From JAKACA01 sp963735115 (lineage in GTDB: Bacteria > Actinomycetota > Acidimicrobiia > Acidimicrobiales > Bog-793): a stretch of 64,000 nt of DNA. Shown one piece after another: positions 1 through 9,133 of this stretch; positions within the stretch are counted from its first letter, which is position 1, and every line of letters begins with the position of its first letter. The stretch lies in the NCBI GenBank assembly GCA_963735115.1, contig CAVTJR010000001.1:1302001-1366000 (forward strand), given 5' to 3'. The notes under the pieces were generated by a model. It was not told the DNA's origin and did no database searches. It saw nothing but the letters and a program-made list of their open reading frames with translations. The position numbers and the translations under genes were made by a program.

Positions 1-2059
1 TGTCGCCGAGGATCGCCAGCACGCGGGCGCCGAGCACATCGGTCGTCGGCTCTGGCTCCGCCCTCATCCCGTCGAAGTAGGGAGGCTTGGCGATGTACGT
101 CGACGTCTCGCCCCATTCGTAACGGTGCCCGGGCGGTACGACCATCTGCTGCCACGTCTCGTCGCCGTGGAAGACCTCGGCGTAGTCACGGCGGAAGAGG
201 TCCGCTCCCACGGCCACCCTCGCCACCTCCGTGATGTCCTTCATGCTCGGCCAGACGTCCCGTAAGAAGACCGGCTCGCCGTCTCGGCCCGTCCCGAGCG
301 GCTCGGTAGCGAGGTCGATGTCCATCGTTCCCGCCAGGGCGTAGGCGACGACGAGGGGCGGCGACGCCAGATAGTTCATGCGGACGTCCGGATGGATGCG
401 GCCCTCGAAGTTGCGGTTGCCGGACAGCACGGCCACGCAGGCGAGGGTGTTGGCGTTGATCGCCTCGGAGATCTCCGGCAGGAGCGGACCGGAGTTGCCG
501 ATGCACGTCGTGCAGCCGAAGCCCACGAGGGAGAAGCCCAAGCGCTCGAGCGGATCGGTCAACCCGGCCCGATCGAAATAGTCCATGGCCACGCGTGAGC
601 CCGGGGCGAGCGACGTCTTCACCCAGGGCTTGGTGCTGAGGCCGTGCGCCACAGCGTTCTTCGCCAGCAGTCCGGCGGCGATCATCACCTGCGGGTTCGA
701 GGTGTTCGTGCACGAGGTGATGGCGGCGATGACGACGTGGCCGTGGTCGAGCTCGAATTGAGTGCCGTCGGCCAAGCGCACAGCCACGCGGCGGGCGATG
801 CGCCCGCCGCCCGATCCGCCGGCTGTCTCGCCGGTTGTCGCATCGCCTTCGGGCAACGACTTCGGCAGTGCGGCGGCGAAACGGGACTTCGCCTCCGACA
901 GCCTCACGCGGTCCTGTGGGCGGGACGGGCCGGCGATGCTCGGCTCGACGGTCGAGAGGTCGAGCTCGGCGTGCTCGGCGTAGGCAGGGCGGGCCGCCGG
1001 ATCGTGCCACAGCCCCTGGGTCTTGGCGTAGCTCTCGACGAGCGAGAGCAGCTCGGGCGGACGGCCCGTCAGCTCGAGGTAACGGAGGGTCTCGCCGTCG
1101 ATGGGGAAGATCGTCACGGTCGAGCCGTACTCAGGTGACATGTTGCCGATCGTCGCCCGGTTTTCGAGCGGGACGCTGGCGACGCCAGGGCCGAAGCACT
1201 CGACGAACTTCCCGACTACCCCGTGCCGGCGCAGGATCTCGGCGATCCGCAGCACGAGATCGGTCGCCGTCGTGCCCTCCGGCAGCTGGCCGAACAGGTG
1301 CAGGCCGACGACTGGTGGTACGAGCATCGAGATGGGCTGGCCGAGCATGGCCGCCTCCGCCTCGATACCGCCGGCTCCCCAGGCGAGGATGCCGAGACCG
1401 TTGACCATGGGAGTGTGCGAATCCGTGCCGACGACGCTGTCGGGATAGGCGGCCCCGTTGGCGTCGGTGAACACGACGCGGCTCAGGTACTCGAGGTTGA
1501 CCTGATGGCAGATGCCCGTGCCCGGTGGGACGACGCGGAAGTTCGAGAAGGCGTGCTGGCCCCAGCGCAGGAAGCGGTAGCGCTCGGCGTTGCGCTCGTA
1601 CTCGATGCGGGTGTTCACCTGAAGGGCGTCCGGCCGTGCGTAGACGTCGGCCACGACGGAGTGATCGATGACGAGGTCGACGGGCACGAGGGGGTTCACC
1701 CGGTCGGGCTTGCCGCCGAGGTCCTCGATCCCGTCGCGCATGGCGGCCAGGTCGACGACGCAGGGCACCCCGGTGAAGTCCTGCAGGAGTATGCGGGCGG
1801 GCGAGAAGGCGATCTCGCGCTGGGCGGCGATTCCGGCGGCGGCATTGACCGCCAGCGACTCGATGTCAGCCGCCGTGACGTGAACCCCGTTCTCGTTGCG
1901 CAGGAGGTTCTCGAGGAGGAGCTTGACCGAGTAAGGCACCTTCGTGAGGTCGCACAGGCCCGAGAGGGCGTCGAGCCGATGAATCTCATAGGTGTCGTCG
2001 CCCACCTCGAGGGTCGCCTTCGACGAGAAGCTGTTGAAGCTCGGAGCTGTCTCGGTCAT
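1..2059 (-). CDS. acnA: Aconitate hydratase (AcnA/IRP1 type), 3' end cut by window edge
   Basis: Interconverts citrate and isocitrate in the TCA cycle using a [4Fe-4S] cluster. About 686 codons are visible of a family length near 890. The ATG at 2057-2059 opens a protein starting MTETAPSFNSFSS. Cluster-ligand motifs are present: SCTNTSNP near residue 448 and GCTTCIGNSG near 511. The substrate-site segment GTDSHTPMVNGLG is also intact. The frame leaves the window at the LGD that normally begins the LGDSVTTDHISPAG segment, so the C-terminal swivel domain lies outside. It is transcribed away from the MarR gene at 2139-2648, on the same strand. Identity is certain from motifs; the missing end is only a window effect. 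Confidence 0.95.
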   Translation of the reverse strand, partial: MTETAPSFNSFSSKATLEVGDDTYEIHRLDALSGLCDLTKVPYSVKLLLENLLRNENGVHVTAADIESLAVNAAAGIAAQREIAFSPARILLQDFTGVPCVVDLAAMRDGIEDLGGKPDRVNPLVPVDLVIDHSVVADVYARPDALQVNTRIEYERNAERYRFLRWGQHAFSNFRVVPPGTGICHQVNLEYLSRVVFTDANGAAYPDSVVGTDSHTPMVNGLGILAWGAGGIEAEAAMLGQPISMLVPPVVGLHLFGQLPEGTTATDLVLRIAEILRRHGVVGKFVECFGPGVASVPLENRATIGNMSPEYGSTVTIFPIDGETLRYLELTGRPPELLSLVESYAKTQGLWHDPAARPAYAEHAELDLSTVEPSIAGPSRPQDRVRLSEAKSRFAAALPKSLPEGDATTGETAGGSGGGRIARRVAVRLADGTQFELDHGHVVIAAITSCTNTSNPQVMIAAGLLAKNAVAHGLSTKPWVKTSLAPGSRVAMDYFDRAGLTDPLERLGFSLVGFGCTTCIGNSGPLLPEISEAINANTLACVAVLSGNRNFEGRIHPDVRMNYLASPPLVVAYALAGTMDIDLATEPLGTGRDGEPVFLRDVWPSMKDITEVARVAVGADLFRRDYAEVFHGDETWQQMVVPPGHRYEWGETSTYIAKPPYFDGMRAEPEPTTDVLGARVLAILGD

Positions 2060-2138
2060 CGCCTGCGACGTTATCGGCTCCCAGGCGGCCCGGCGTTAGG
2101 CCGATCGCGGGCGCAAGAGGATCGGCGCCGGCACGCCG

Positions 2139-2648
2139 TCAGCCCTCGGCGGCGGTGGCGCCCGTGGCGGCGAGACGGTCCTGCAACCGCAGAAGGATGA
2201 TCGCCAGGCGCGTCTGCTCGGACGGGTCGAGCGCCTCGCCGAGCAATTGGCGAAGGGCCGCCCGGTGACATGACATGGCGTCTGCCACGCGGGCGGACCC
2301 ATCGGCGGTGAGCGATGCGAACGAACCTCGGCGGTCATGGGGGCAGACCTGCCGGTCGACGAGACCTGCCTCGCAGAGCCGGTCGACCGCTCGCGTCATC
2401 CCGCTCGGCGTGAGCAGGGTCCGCGCGGCCAGATCACTCATGCGGAGCCGGTAGCCGTCAGCCTGCGACAGCTGCAGGAGCACGTCGAGGCTCTGCGGAG
2501 GCAGGCCGTGATCGCGCTCGATACACGGAACGACAGCTCGCCGCATCAGGGCGGCTGTCTCGAAGATGAGGCGGGAGAGCACGACGGGGTCGCCCTCGGA
2601 GGCCGCTGCACGCGACCTGCTCGACCGGGCGGGTGGGGGCGTCGCCAT
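2139..2648 (-). CDS. MarR family transcriptional regulator
   Basis: A 169-residue winged-helix regulator. The ATG at 2646-2648 starts MATPPPARSS; a longer frame to 2834 exists but would run into the divergent cyclase gene. The central part (SLDVLLQLSQADGYRLRMSDLAARTLLTPSGMTRAVDRLCEAGLVDR, in outline) is the helix-turn-helix, and CPHDRRGSFASLT is the typical MarR wing with a D-R-R pair. The flanking helices should form the dimer. It lies divergent to a diguanylate cyclase and upstream of aconitase on the same strand. A 10-bp palindrome just upstream could be its own operator. Ligand and targets are unknown. Confidence 0.9.
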   Translation of the reverse strand: MATPPPARSSRSRAAASEGDPVVLSRLIFETAALMRRAVVPCIERDHGLPPQSLDVLLQLSQADGYRLRMSDLAARTLLTPSGMTRAVDRLCEAGLVDRQVCPHDRRGSFASLTADGSARVADAMSCHRAALRQLLGEALDPSEQTRLAIILLRLQDRLAATGATAAEG

Positions 2649-2667
2649 CGGGCCAAACTGTAGCCGC

Positions 2668-2677
2668 CAAGTACTTG
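2668..2677. promoter_or_regulatory. Candidate MarR operator (10-bp palindrome)
   Basis: CAAGTACTTG is a perfect palindrome in the 88-bp gap between the divergent MarR gene and the PAS-GGDEF gene. MarR proteins bind short AT-richer palindromes next to their own promoters, so position and symmetry fit. Ten bases is short, and the assignment is inference. Confidence 0.35.
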
Positions 2678-2736
2678 CGCAGGAAAGCAACTCGGGTTTT
2701 ACGCCGGCACCTCGACCAGCCATTACGCTTTTCTCG

Positions 2737-4107
2737 ATGCTACGCAGGGAGGCCAGCGCGGATGGAGTGGTGCCACCACCACCGCCGTCGGGTTTCTTCC
2801 AGGGTCTGCTCGACTCGCTTCCCGCCCTCCTCATGGTGCTCGATGCCGGCGGGACGGTCCGCTACGCCGCCGGGCAGCTCGACCGCCTCGGGCAGCGGAG
2901 CTATGCCGACCTCGTGGGCTCGCCGGTGGCCGACTTCGTGGCGACGCCCGAGGAGCGGGTGCTCGTGGAGGAGCTCGTCACGATCACGGGCCGTCGAGCC
3001 CAGGGCGAGATGGTCGGCCCGGTGCGTCTGCCGTACCTCGATGTCGACGGAACGGTCCGCCTGACCGAGGCGTGGGCCGTCAACCGCTCGAAGGACCCCG
3101 GCATGAGCGGCATCGTCGTCATCTTGTTGCCCGAGAGCGCCTACGACCTCTTCGACCAGGCGCTGACGGCCATCGTGAAGGACGTCTCGCTCGACGAGAC
3201 GTTCGAAACGCTCGGCGGCGCCCTCCGCCAGGTGCCGGTGACGAGGGAGTGTTACTTCCTGCGACCCGGCCAGGACGACCGCGGTCTCGTACGTTCGCCT
3301 GATCGGAGCGACATGCCGGGGCCGCCGACGCCGGGCCCCTGGGACGAGATCTGGGCAGGTGCGGCATCGGTCGAGTGCGAAAGCCTGAGTCAGCTCTCCT
3401 CGGCTCTGCGGGAGCAGGCACGAGAGACCGGTTTTGCCTCCGTTGCCTGCTTCGCCGTTCACCGCGGCCTCGAGGGCCGGGCCGACGCCTGCCTTGTGGC
3501 GTGGTCCCGCGAGGAGGGGAGGATGACACCGTTCGCCCGCCTGGCGCTCGAGCGGGCCGTCTTGATCGCCTCGCTCGCCATGTCGCACCGCTCGGAGGAC
3601 GACGAGCTGAAAGATGCCGCCCTACGGGATGCCCTGACGGGACTGGGCAACCGAAGGAGCTTCTTCCAGGCGCTCGAAGCCGTGGTGGCCCTCGGCGAGC
3701 AGCCGGCCATCCTCTACATCGACCTCGACGGCTTCAAGGCCGTCAACGACAAGCTCGGTCACCTTGCCGGCGACGCCGTGCTTCGCGTCGCCGCTCGCAG
3801 GCTGGCGTCGGTCATGCGGCCGACCGACGACCTCGCTCGCCTCGGTGGCGACGAGTTCGCCGTCCTGTGCAACGGGTCCCCCTCCCGCGAGCAGATGGTG
3901 ATGATCGCCGAACGGGTGGTCGAGCAGCTCTCTCGGCCGCTCTCGGTCGGCGACGGCGAGACGGTCGACGTCGGCGCCAGCATCGGCATCGCCCACGAGC
4001 TGCCCGTGGGCACGCCCGTCGACACGATTCTCGGTCGGGCCGATCACGCCCTGTTCGAGGCGAAGGGCAAGGGAAGAGGGCAGTGGACCTTCGCCACGGT
4101 GGAGTGA
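2737..4107 (+). CDS. Diguanylate cyclase with N-terminal PAS-like domain
   Basis: Makes cyclic di-GMP from two GTP. A PAS-like sensor occupies roughly residues 20-130 (FFQGLLDSLPALLMVLDAGG at its start). A variable middle region follows, then a C-terminal GGDEF domain from about 300. The active-site signature RLGGDEFAVL is intact near 370, and the allosteric I-site RPTD lies exactly five residues before GGDEF, so product inhibition is expected. ATG 2737 is chosen because upstream in-frame starts fall inside the divergent MarR gene. No transmembrane segment is obvious, so it should be cytosolic. It converges with the DUF3892-like gene at 4129. Confidence 0.9.
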   Translation: MLRREASADGVVPPPPPSGFFQGLLDSLPALLMVLDAGGTVRYAAGQLDRLGQRSYADLVGSPVADFVATPEERVLVEELVTITGRRAQGEMVGPVRLPYLDVDGTVRLTEAWAVNRSKDPGMSGIVVILLPESAYDLFDQALTAIVKDVSLDETFETLGGALRQVPVTRECYFLRPGQDDRGLVRSPDRSDMPGPPTPGPWDEIWAGAASVECESLSQLSSALREQARETGFASVACFAVHRGLEGRADACLVAWSREEGRMTPFARLALERAVLIASLAMSHRSEDDELKDAALRDALTGLGNRRSFFQALEAVVALGEQPAILYIDLDGFKAVNDKLGHLAGDAVLRVAARRLASVMRPTDDLARLGGDEFAVLCNGSPSREQMVMIAERVVEQLSRPLSVGDGETVDVGASIGIAHELPVGTPVDTILGRADHALFEAKGKGRGQWTFATVE

Positions 4108-4128
4108 TCCCTCCCGACCCCTAGGCGC

Positions 4129-4455
4129 TCAGGCGCCCGCCTGCTCGGGGCAGGACGGCAGGTCGGCGAGATCGCCGTCTTCCTCGTCGTCCGGCTCGAT
4201 CTTGATCTGCTCGATGCCGCACGAGCACTTGTACGGCCGCACTTGGACCGCCTTGCCGGAGTGACTCCCCAGCACGAAGAACTCTGTGCCGTCCGCCATG
4301 TTCTCGAGCACCGCATCAACCGTGAACATCGTGACCCCGCCCCCGAAGTGCTTGAGGCCCACCTCGCTGATGTGGCGATGGCCATCGGCAAGGGTCACAC
4401 GCTCCACGCACTGAACCTCCCACGATGGCTCTTCCTCGTCTGACGGTGTGCTCAT
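4129..4455 (-). CDS. Small DUF3892-like protein
   Basis: A 108-residue acidic protein of unknown role. The core WEVQCVERV...HRHISEVGLKH...VDAVLENMADGTEFFVLG resembles the DUF3892 fold, a small domain of unknown function. The C-terminus has a CSC pair and an acidic tail (EPDDEEDGDLADL). The start at 4455 is preferred over an ATG at 4482 because GGGGAG sits eight bases before it. It is divergent from the acyltransferase at 4580 and converges with the cyclase. No function can be inferred from its neighbours. Confidence 0.7.
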   Translation of the reverse strand: MSTPSDEEEPSWEVQCVERVTLADGHRHISEVGLKHFGGGVTMFTVDAVLENMADGTEFFVLGSHSGKAVQVRPYKCSCGIEQIKIEPDDEEDGDLADLPSCPEQAGA

Positions 4456-4579
4456 GGCGGTCTCCCCTTTCGGTGACGTCAAGCCTACGAGGACGAATCG
4501 CCGCCCACGGCGGCCCTGGCGCCGCGGCTGTCTCCGGGTCGATTACCGTCCGGAACTGGTGAAGAGACGGCGAGCTGGG

Positions 4580-6742
4580 GTGCCCGAGGACAACCAGCCA
4601 CCCGCCGCGATCGGCCGAGGCGGCCAACCGGCGCTCCGCCACGAGCCGGCCCTCGACGGTCTCCGCGGCCTTGCCATCATCGCCGTGCTGCTCTATCACG
4701 GCGACCTCTCCTTCGCCGACGGCGGGTACTTCGGCGTGGAGGCCTTCTTCGTCCTCTCCGGCTACCTGATCACGTCGCTCCTGCTGGCGGAGTGGACCGG
4801 GTCGAAGGCGATCCGGCTCGGCCGCTTCTGGGCCCGGCGAGCCCGCCGGCTGTTGCCGGCGCTCTTCTGCGTCGTGGCGGCCGTCGCCATCCAGCAGATC
4901 ATCGTCGGGCCGAACGGGGCCGTGCCCGACTTCCGCATGGACGGCATCTCGACGATCTTCTACTTCGCCAACTGGCACGAGATCGCCACCGGGACGGGTT
5001 ACTTCGCCCAGACCGCCGTACCGTCTCCCCTCCTGCACACCTGGTCACTCGCGATCGAGGAGCAGTTCTATCTCGTCTGGCCGCTGCTGCTGCTCGGGAT
5101 CCTCAAGCTTTCGAACCGCCAGGGCGGCACGCGCCTGCACGGGCGGGCGGGGTCGTCTGAGGCTCCCGTCCGGCTACAGCCGCTGCTCGTCTTCGCCGTC
5201 GTCGGAGCGGTCGTCTCCGCCGTCGAGATGGGCGTCCTCTATCACCTCGGTACCCCCCTCGAGCGCATCTGGGTGTACTACGGGACGGACACGCGGGCGC
5301 AGGGTCTGCTCTCCGGGGCGGCACTCGCCGTCGGGGTGACAATGCTGAGAAGGCGCCAGCCCTCTGCGACCCCGCCGGGCAGGTCGCGGGCTCGTTGGAC
5401 GGCCCTGCAGCTGGGCGGGCTCGTCGGGCTCGCCGGGCTGCTGGCTGCCATCAACTACGGCGCCAACGGCGCCAATTGGTGGTACGAGGGGGGGTTTCTC
5501 GCCGTCGACGCCTCCGTCGTCCTGCTGATCGCCTCCTTCGTGGCGAGCGGCCCCTGGTCGGTCACGAGGAGTGTCTTCTCGTTCCTCCCCTTGCGGGCGA
5601 CAGGCGTCATCTCCTATGGCCTCTACCTCTGGCACTACCCGATCTTCTTGTACCTCGACGTGGCCAACACCGGGCTTTCCGGGTGGTCTCTCTTCGGCCT
5701 TCGCGTGGGCGCCAGCTTCGCAGCGGCCACCGTCTCCTATTTCGTCATCGAGCAGCCCATCCGCCAGCGGCGGGTGCCGGCGGTCGTGACGCGCGTACTC
5801 GGTGTGCTCGGGCTGTCGGGTGCGCTTGCGGTCGTGCTCGTGGCAGGCGGCGTGGCCGCTGCCGTGCCCTTGCCGCCGGCGCAGTTCAACCAGACGACAA
5901 CGACGGTCCCGGTGAGATTGACCGGGAAACCCCAAGTTCACTGCCGCGTGCGCCTCTCCATCCCGTTCCACACGGCGGAATACCTGACCTACCACACGTG
6001 CCCCCCGGTGCGCGTCATGCTCGTCGGCGATTCGGTCGGGCAGTCGCTCGGTTTCGAGCTGTCCTTGAACGACGAGAGCTACGGCGTGGTGATCGACAAC
6101 CAAGCCATGCTCGGCTGCGGCTTCATCGAGACCGGAGAGGTCGGCACGGCCGGATCATGGTCGGACATGGACCCGCCCTGTTACACCGCCGATGAGACCT
6201 GGGCGCGCGCGGCCGCCAGCTTTCACCCGCAGGTGGTGATCGTCGAGATGGGCTGGTGGGACTCGATGGACCACCTGATCAACGGGCAGGACGTCTACCT
6301 CGGCGAGCCGTCGTACGACTCCTACCTCGTTGCCCAGATGGACGCGCTCGTCGACTTGGTGGACAAGGGCGGTGCCAAGGTGGTGTTCCTCTCCGTCCCG
6401 TGGATGCTGCCGCCACCGTGGCCGAACGGCGAGGAGATGCCGGCGGCCCTCTCGTTCCGCCACAACCTCATCAACGAGCTTCTGAAGGCGGCCTCGACCG
6501 CCCGAGCCGGCAAGGCGTACTACTTCGACATTGCGCCAGAGGTGACGCCGGCGAACCGCTTCCAGTCCGACGTCGGCGGCAGCATCTGCCGTACTTCGGA
6601 CGGCATCCACTTCTACTGGGGCACGAACGTCTTTGACGTGCGTCAGACGTACTGCGGTGCCAGGCTGCAGTCGGCGCTGCTGCCGTACGTTCGTGGGCTG
6701 CTCCCGAAACGCACCGCTGCCGGCTCGCCCGGAGCCCGCTAG
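4580..6742 (+). CDS. OafA/YrhL-type membrane acyltransferase with C-terminal SGNH domain
   Basis: Two-part envelope O-acyltransferase. The N-terminal half is the multi-pass acyltransferase-3 domain with family blocks LDGLRGLAIIAVLLYH, FFVLSGYLIT, RFWARRARRLLPALF and HTWSLAIEEQFYLVWP. After about ten membrane helices comes an extracytoplasmic SGNH/GDSL-type domain with MLVGDSVG (nucleophile Ser) and a late DGIHF pair supplying Asp and His. Such proteins acetylate cell-surface sugars: the membrane part delivers the acyl group and SGNH transfers it. The start is uncertain: in-frame ATG 4448 overlaps the divergent gene, so GTG 4559 or GTG 4580 is more likely. The acceptor glycan is unknown. Confidence 0.88.
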   Translation: MPEDNQPPAAIGRGGQPALRHEPALDGLRGLAIIAVLLYHGDLSFADGGYFGVEAFFVLSGYLITSLLLAEWTGSKAIRLGRFWARRARRLLPALFCVVAAVAIQQIIVGPNGAVPDFRMDGISTIFYFANWHEIATGTGYFAQTAVPSPLLHTWSLAIEEQFYLVWPLLLLGILKLSNRQGGTRLHGRAGSSEAPVRLQPLLVFAVVGAVVSAVEMGVLYHLGTPLERIWVYYGTDTRAQGLLSGAALAVGVTMLRRRQPSATPPGRSRARWTALQLGGLVGLAGLLAAINYGANGANWWYEGGFLAVDASVVLLIASFVASGPWSVTRSVFSFLPLRATGVISYGLYLWHYPIFLYLDVANTGLSGWSLFGLRVGASFAAATVSYFVIEQPIRQRRVPAVVTRVLGVLGLSGALAVVLVAGGVAAAVPLPPAQFNQTTTTVPVRLTGKPQVHCRVRLSIPFHTAEYLTYHTCPPVRVMLVGDSVGQSLGFELSLNDESYGVVIDNQAMLGCGFIETGEVGTAGSWSDMDPPCYTADETWARAAASFHPQVVIVEMGWWDSMDHLINGQDVYLGEPSYDSYLVAQMDALVDLVDKGGAKVVFLSVPWMLPPPWPNGEEMPAALSFRHNLINELLKAASTARAGKAYYFDIAPEVTPANRFQSDVGGSICRTSDGIHFYWGTNVFDVRQTYCGARLQSALLPYVRGLLPKRTAAGSPGAR

Positions 6743-6821
6743 CCCAGCCCGTGAGGCGGCGCGCCCTCTTCCCGCCGGCGATCTTCTAAGGTAAAAGTGG
6801 CAGGGATGCTGTAATAACTCT

Positions 6822-6828
6822 GGGGAGG
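6822..6828 (+). promoter_or_regulatory. Shine-Dalgarno deciding the TTG start of the sulfatase
   Basis: GGGGAGG lies six bases before the TTG at 6835. A GTG at 6828 is out of frame and there is no in-frame ATG nearby, so this site fixes the non-ATG start. Confidence 0.65.
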
Positions 6829-6834
6829 TGCCGG

Positions 6835-9120
6835 TTGCCGACGGAAGAGGAGTTCGAGGGCGTCGTCGGGCGCACCCTGGAGGACTCGACGCCATGGTGG
6901 CCACCCTTGCCAAGCGCTCCCGCCGGTGCGCCGAACGTCGTGCTCGTGCTGCTCGATGACGTCGGGTACGCCCAGTTCGGCTGTTACGGGTCGGACATCG
7001 CCACACCGGCCTTCGACGGCCTGGCGGCCGACGGCTTGCGCTACTCGAACTTCCACACGACGGCCCTCTGCTCGCCCACGAGAGCGGCGCTCATCACGGG
7101 CCGCAACCATCACACCAACGGCATGGGCCGGATCGTCGAGATGGCGACCGGCTTCCCGGGCTATGACGCCGTCGTGCCGAAGAGCAGCGGCTTCCTGTCC
7201 GAAATCCTCCTGCAAGCGGGCTACTCCACCTTCGCTGTCGGCAAGTGGCACCTCGCACCCGCGCCCGACATGGCCATGGGCGGGTCGAAGGAGCGGTGGC
7301 CGCTCGGGCGGGGCTTCGAGCGCTTCTACGGCTTCCTCGGCGGGGAGACCGACCAGTTCCACCCGGATCTCGTCTACGACAACCACCAGGTCCCCCCGCC
7401 TCGGACGCCCGCAGAGGGGTACCACCTGACCGAGGACCTCGTCGATCACGCCACCTTGTTCATCAAGGATCTGCGTGCCGTCTCCCCCGAGCGGCCCTTT
7501 CTCCTCTGGTTCGCCCCGGGCGCCTGCCACGCCCCCCACCAGGCTCCGAGGGACTACATCGAGCGCTACCGCGGTCACTTCGACCAGGGCTGGGACCGAT
7601 GGCGGGAGGAGGTGTTCGACCGGCAAGTCGCCTCCGGCCTGCTGCCGCCCGGCACCCGGTTGAGCGAGCGTCCGCGATGGGTGCCGGCTTGGGACTCGCT
7701 CAGCACGGAGCAGCGGCGCCTCTACGCCCGAATGATGGAGGTGTACGCGGGATTCCTGACGCACACGGACGCTCAGGTCGGGCGCCTCCTCGAGTTCATC
7801 GAGTCGATCGGCGAGCTGGACGACACGCTCGTGCTCGTGATGAGCGACAACGGTGCCAGCGCCGAAGGCGGCCCCGGCGGCTCGTTCAACGAGATGTACT
7901 TCTTCAACTTCGAGCCGGAGAGCCTCGAGGAGAACCTCGCCCGCATCGACCAGCTCGGCGGCCCCGAGGTCTACAACCACTACCCCTGGGGCTGGGCCTG
8001 GGCGGGCAACACGCCCCTCAAGCGCTGGAAACGGGAGACGCACGAAGGGGGAGTCTGCGATCCGCTCATCGCCTGCTATCCGAGCCGCTGGGGTCGGCCC
8101 GGCGGCACCCGCCACCAGTACGTGCACGCCGTCGACGTCACGCCGACGCTGCTCGAGGTCATCGGGCTGCAGGTGCCCGACATCCTCCACGGCGTAGCGC
8201 AGCGACCGGTCGAAGGCGTGAGCTTCGCCCACACGTTCTCGGACGTCTCCGCCCCCAGCCGCCACCTCACCCAGTACTACGAGATGCTGGGCTCGCGGGC
8301 GATGTACCACGACGGCTGGAAGGCCGTCGTCTTCCATCCGCTCCCGGCCATCACCTACACCGAGGACGATGACCCCAACCGGTCGTTCGAGGACGACGAC
8401 TGGGAGCTGTACCACGTCGCCGAGGACTTCTCGGAGACCCTCGACCTGTCGGTGGGGCAGGCGGACAAACTGAAGGAGCTCGTCGACCTGTGGTGGGCCG
8501 AGGCGGAGCGTTACAACGCCCTGCCCGTGACGAACCAGGTGGTGCGCGGGGCGGATCCGAGGTACCGGCGGGAGGCTTTCTCGTTCTACCCGGGCATCGG
8601 GACGCTCCCACAGATCATCGCCCCCAACCTCAGCAACCGGGCGTGGCGGATGCAGGCGGAGCTGCTCGTGCCGGAGTCCGGCGCCGGCGGTGTCCTCGTC
8701 TGTCATGGGAGCCATGCCGGCGGCTACGTCGCCTATGTGAGCGACGGCCGCCTCCACTTCGGTTACAACCACCTCGGTTCGGCTTTGTCGACCGTTTCGG
8801 CGGAGGTGCAGCTCCCGGCCGGACCCGTCGTGGCTCGCATCGAGTTCACGCCCACGGGCGCGTTCGCCGGCGACGTCGACCTCTACTACGGCGACGTCCC
8901 GGTCGGGCACGGGCACGTACCGAGGACCACCCTCGTGACCTTCGGGGTGCACGGGTTCTCCGTCGGGTACCAGCGCGGGACAGCCGTGAGCCCCCGATGC
9001 GTGGGGCCGAGCGTCTTCACCGAGGGGGCCCTCGTGAAGGTGATCATCGAGACAGACGAGCGCCTACGTGCAGGCGTGCCTACCGCCTCGGAGGACCGCT
9101 TGGGGCTGGCGACGCAGTAG
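6835..9120 (+). CDS. Arylsulfatase (type I, formylglycine-dependent)
   Basis: Hydrolyses sulfate esters. This 761-residue protein shows the alkaline-phosphatase-fold sulfatase signature: metal-binding NVVLVLLDDVGYAQFG near residues 34-49 and the modification site CSPTR at about Cys79 in TTALCSPTRAALITGRN. That cysteine must be oxidised to formylglycine by a maturase, which is not encoded in this window. Further conserved blocks are VGKWHL and VLVMSDNGAS. A beta-rich C-terminal region of about 200 residues follows the catalytic domain. No clear signal peptide is seen, so a cytoplasmic location is possible. Translation begins at TTG. Substrate unknown. Confidence 0.92.
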   Translation: MPTEEEFEGVVGRTLEDSTPWWPPLPSAPAGAPNVVLVLLDDVGYAQFGCYGSDIATPAFDGLAADGLRYSNFHTTALCSPTRAALITGRNHHTNGMGRIVEMATGFPGYDAVVPKSSGFLSEILLQAGYSTFAVGKWHLAPAPDMAMGGSKERWPLGRGFERFYGFLGGETDQFHPDLVYDNHQVPPPRTPAEGYHLTEDLVDHATLFIKDLRAVSPERPFLLWFAPGACHAPHQAPRDYIERYRGHFDQGWDRWREEVFDRQVASGLLPPGTRLSERPRWVPAWDSLSTEQRRLYARMMEVYAGFLTHTDAQVGRLLEFIESIGELDDTLVLVMSDNGASAEGGPGGSFNEMYFFNFEPESLEENLARIDQLGGPEVYNHYPWGWAWAGNTPLKRWKRETHEGGVCDPLIACYPSRWGRPGGTRHQYVHAVDVTPTLLEVIGLQVPDILHGVAQRPVEGVSFAHTFSDVSAPSRHLTQYYEMLGSRAMYHDGWKAVVFHPLPAITYTEDDDPNRSFEDDDWELYHVAEDFSETLDLSVGQADKLKELVDLWWAEAERYNALPVTNQVVRGADPRYRREAFSFYPGIGTLPQIIAPNLSNRAWRMQAELLVPESGAGGVLVCHGSHAGGYVAYVSDGRLHFGYNHLGSALSTVSAEVQLPAGPVVARIEFTPTGAFAGDVDLYYGDVPVGHGHVPRTTLVTFGVHGFSVGYQRGTAVSPRCVGPSVFTEGALVKVIIETDERLRAGVPTASEDRLGLATQ

Positions 9121-9133
9121 GGCGGCGCCGGCG

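Noticed and set aside
6739..8952. Long minus-strand open frame of 737 codons opposite the sulfatase
   Set aside because: Antisense shadow of a high-GC gene: His/Arg/Glu-rich composition and no family motif, while the plus strand has clear sulfatase signatures.
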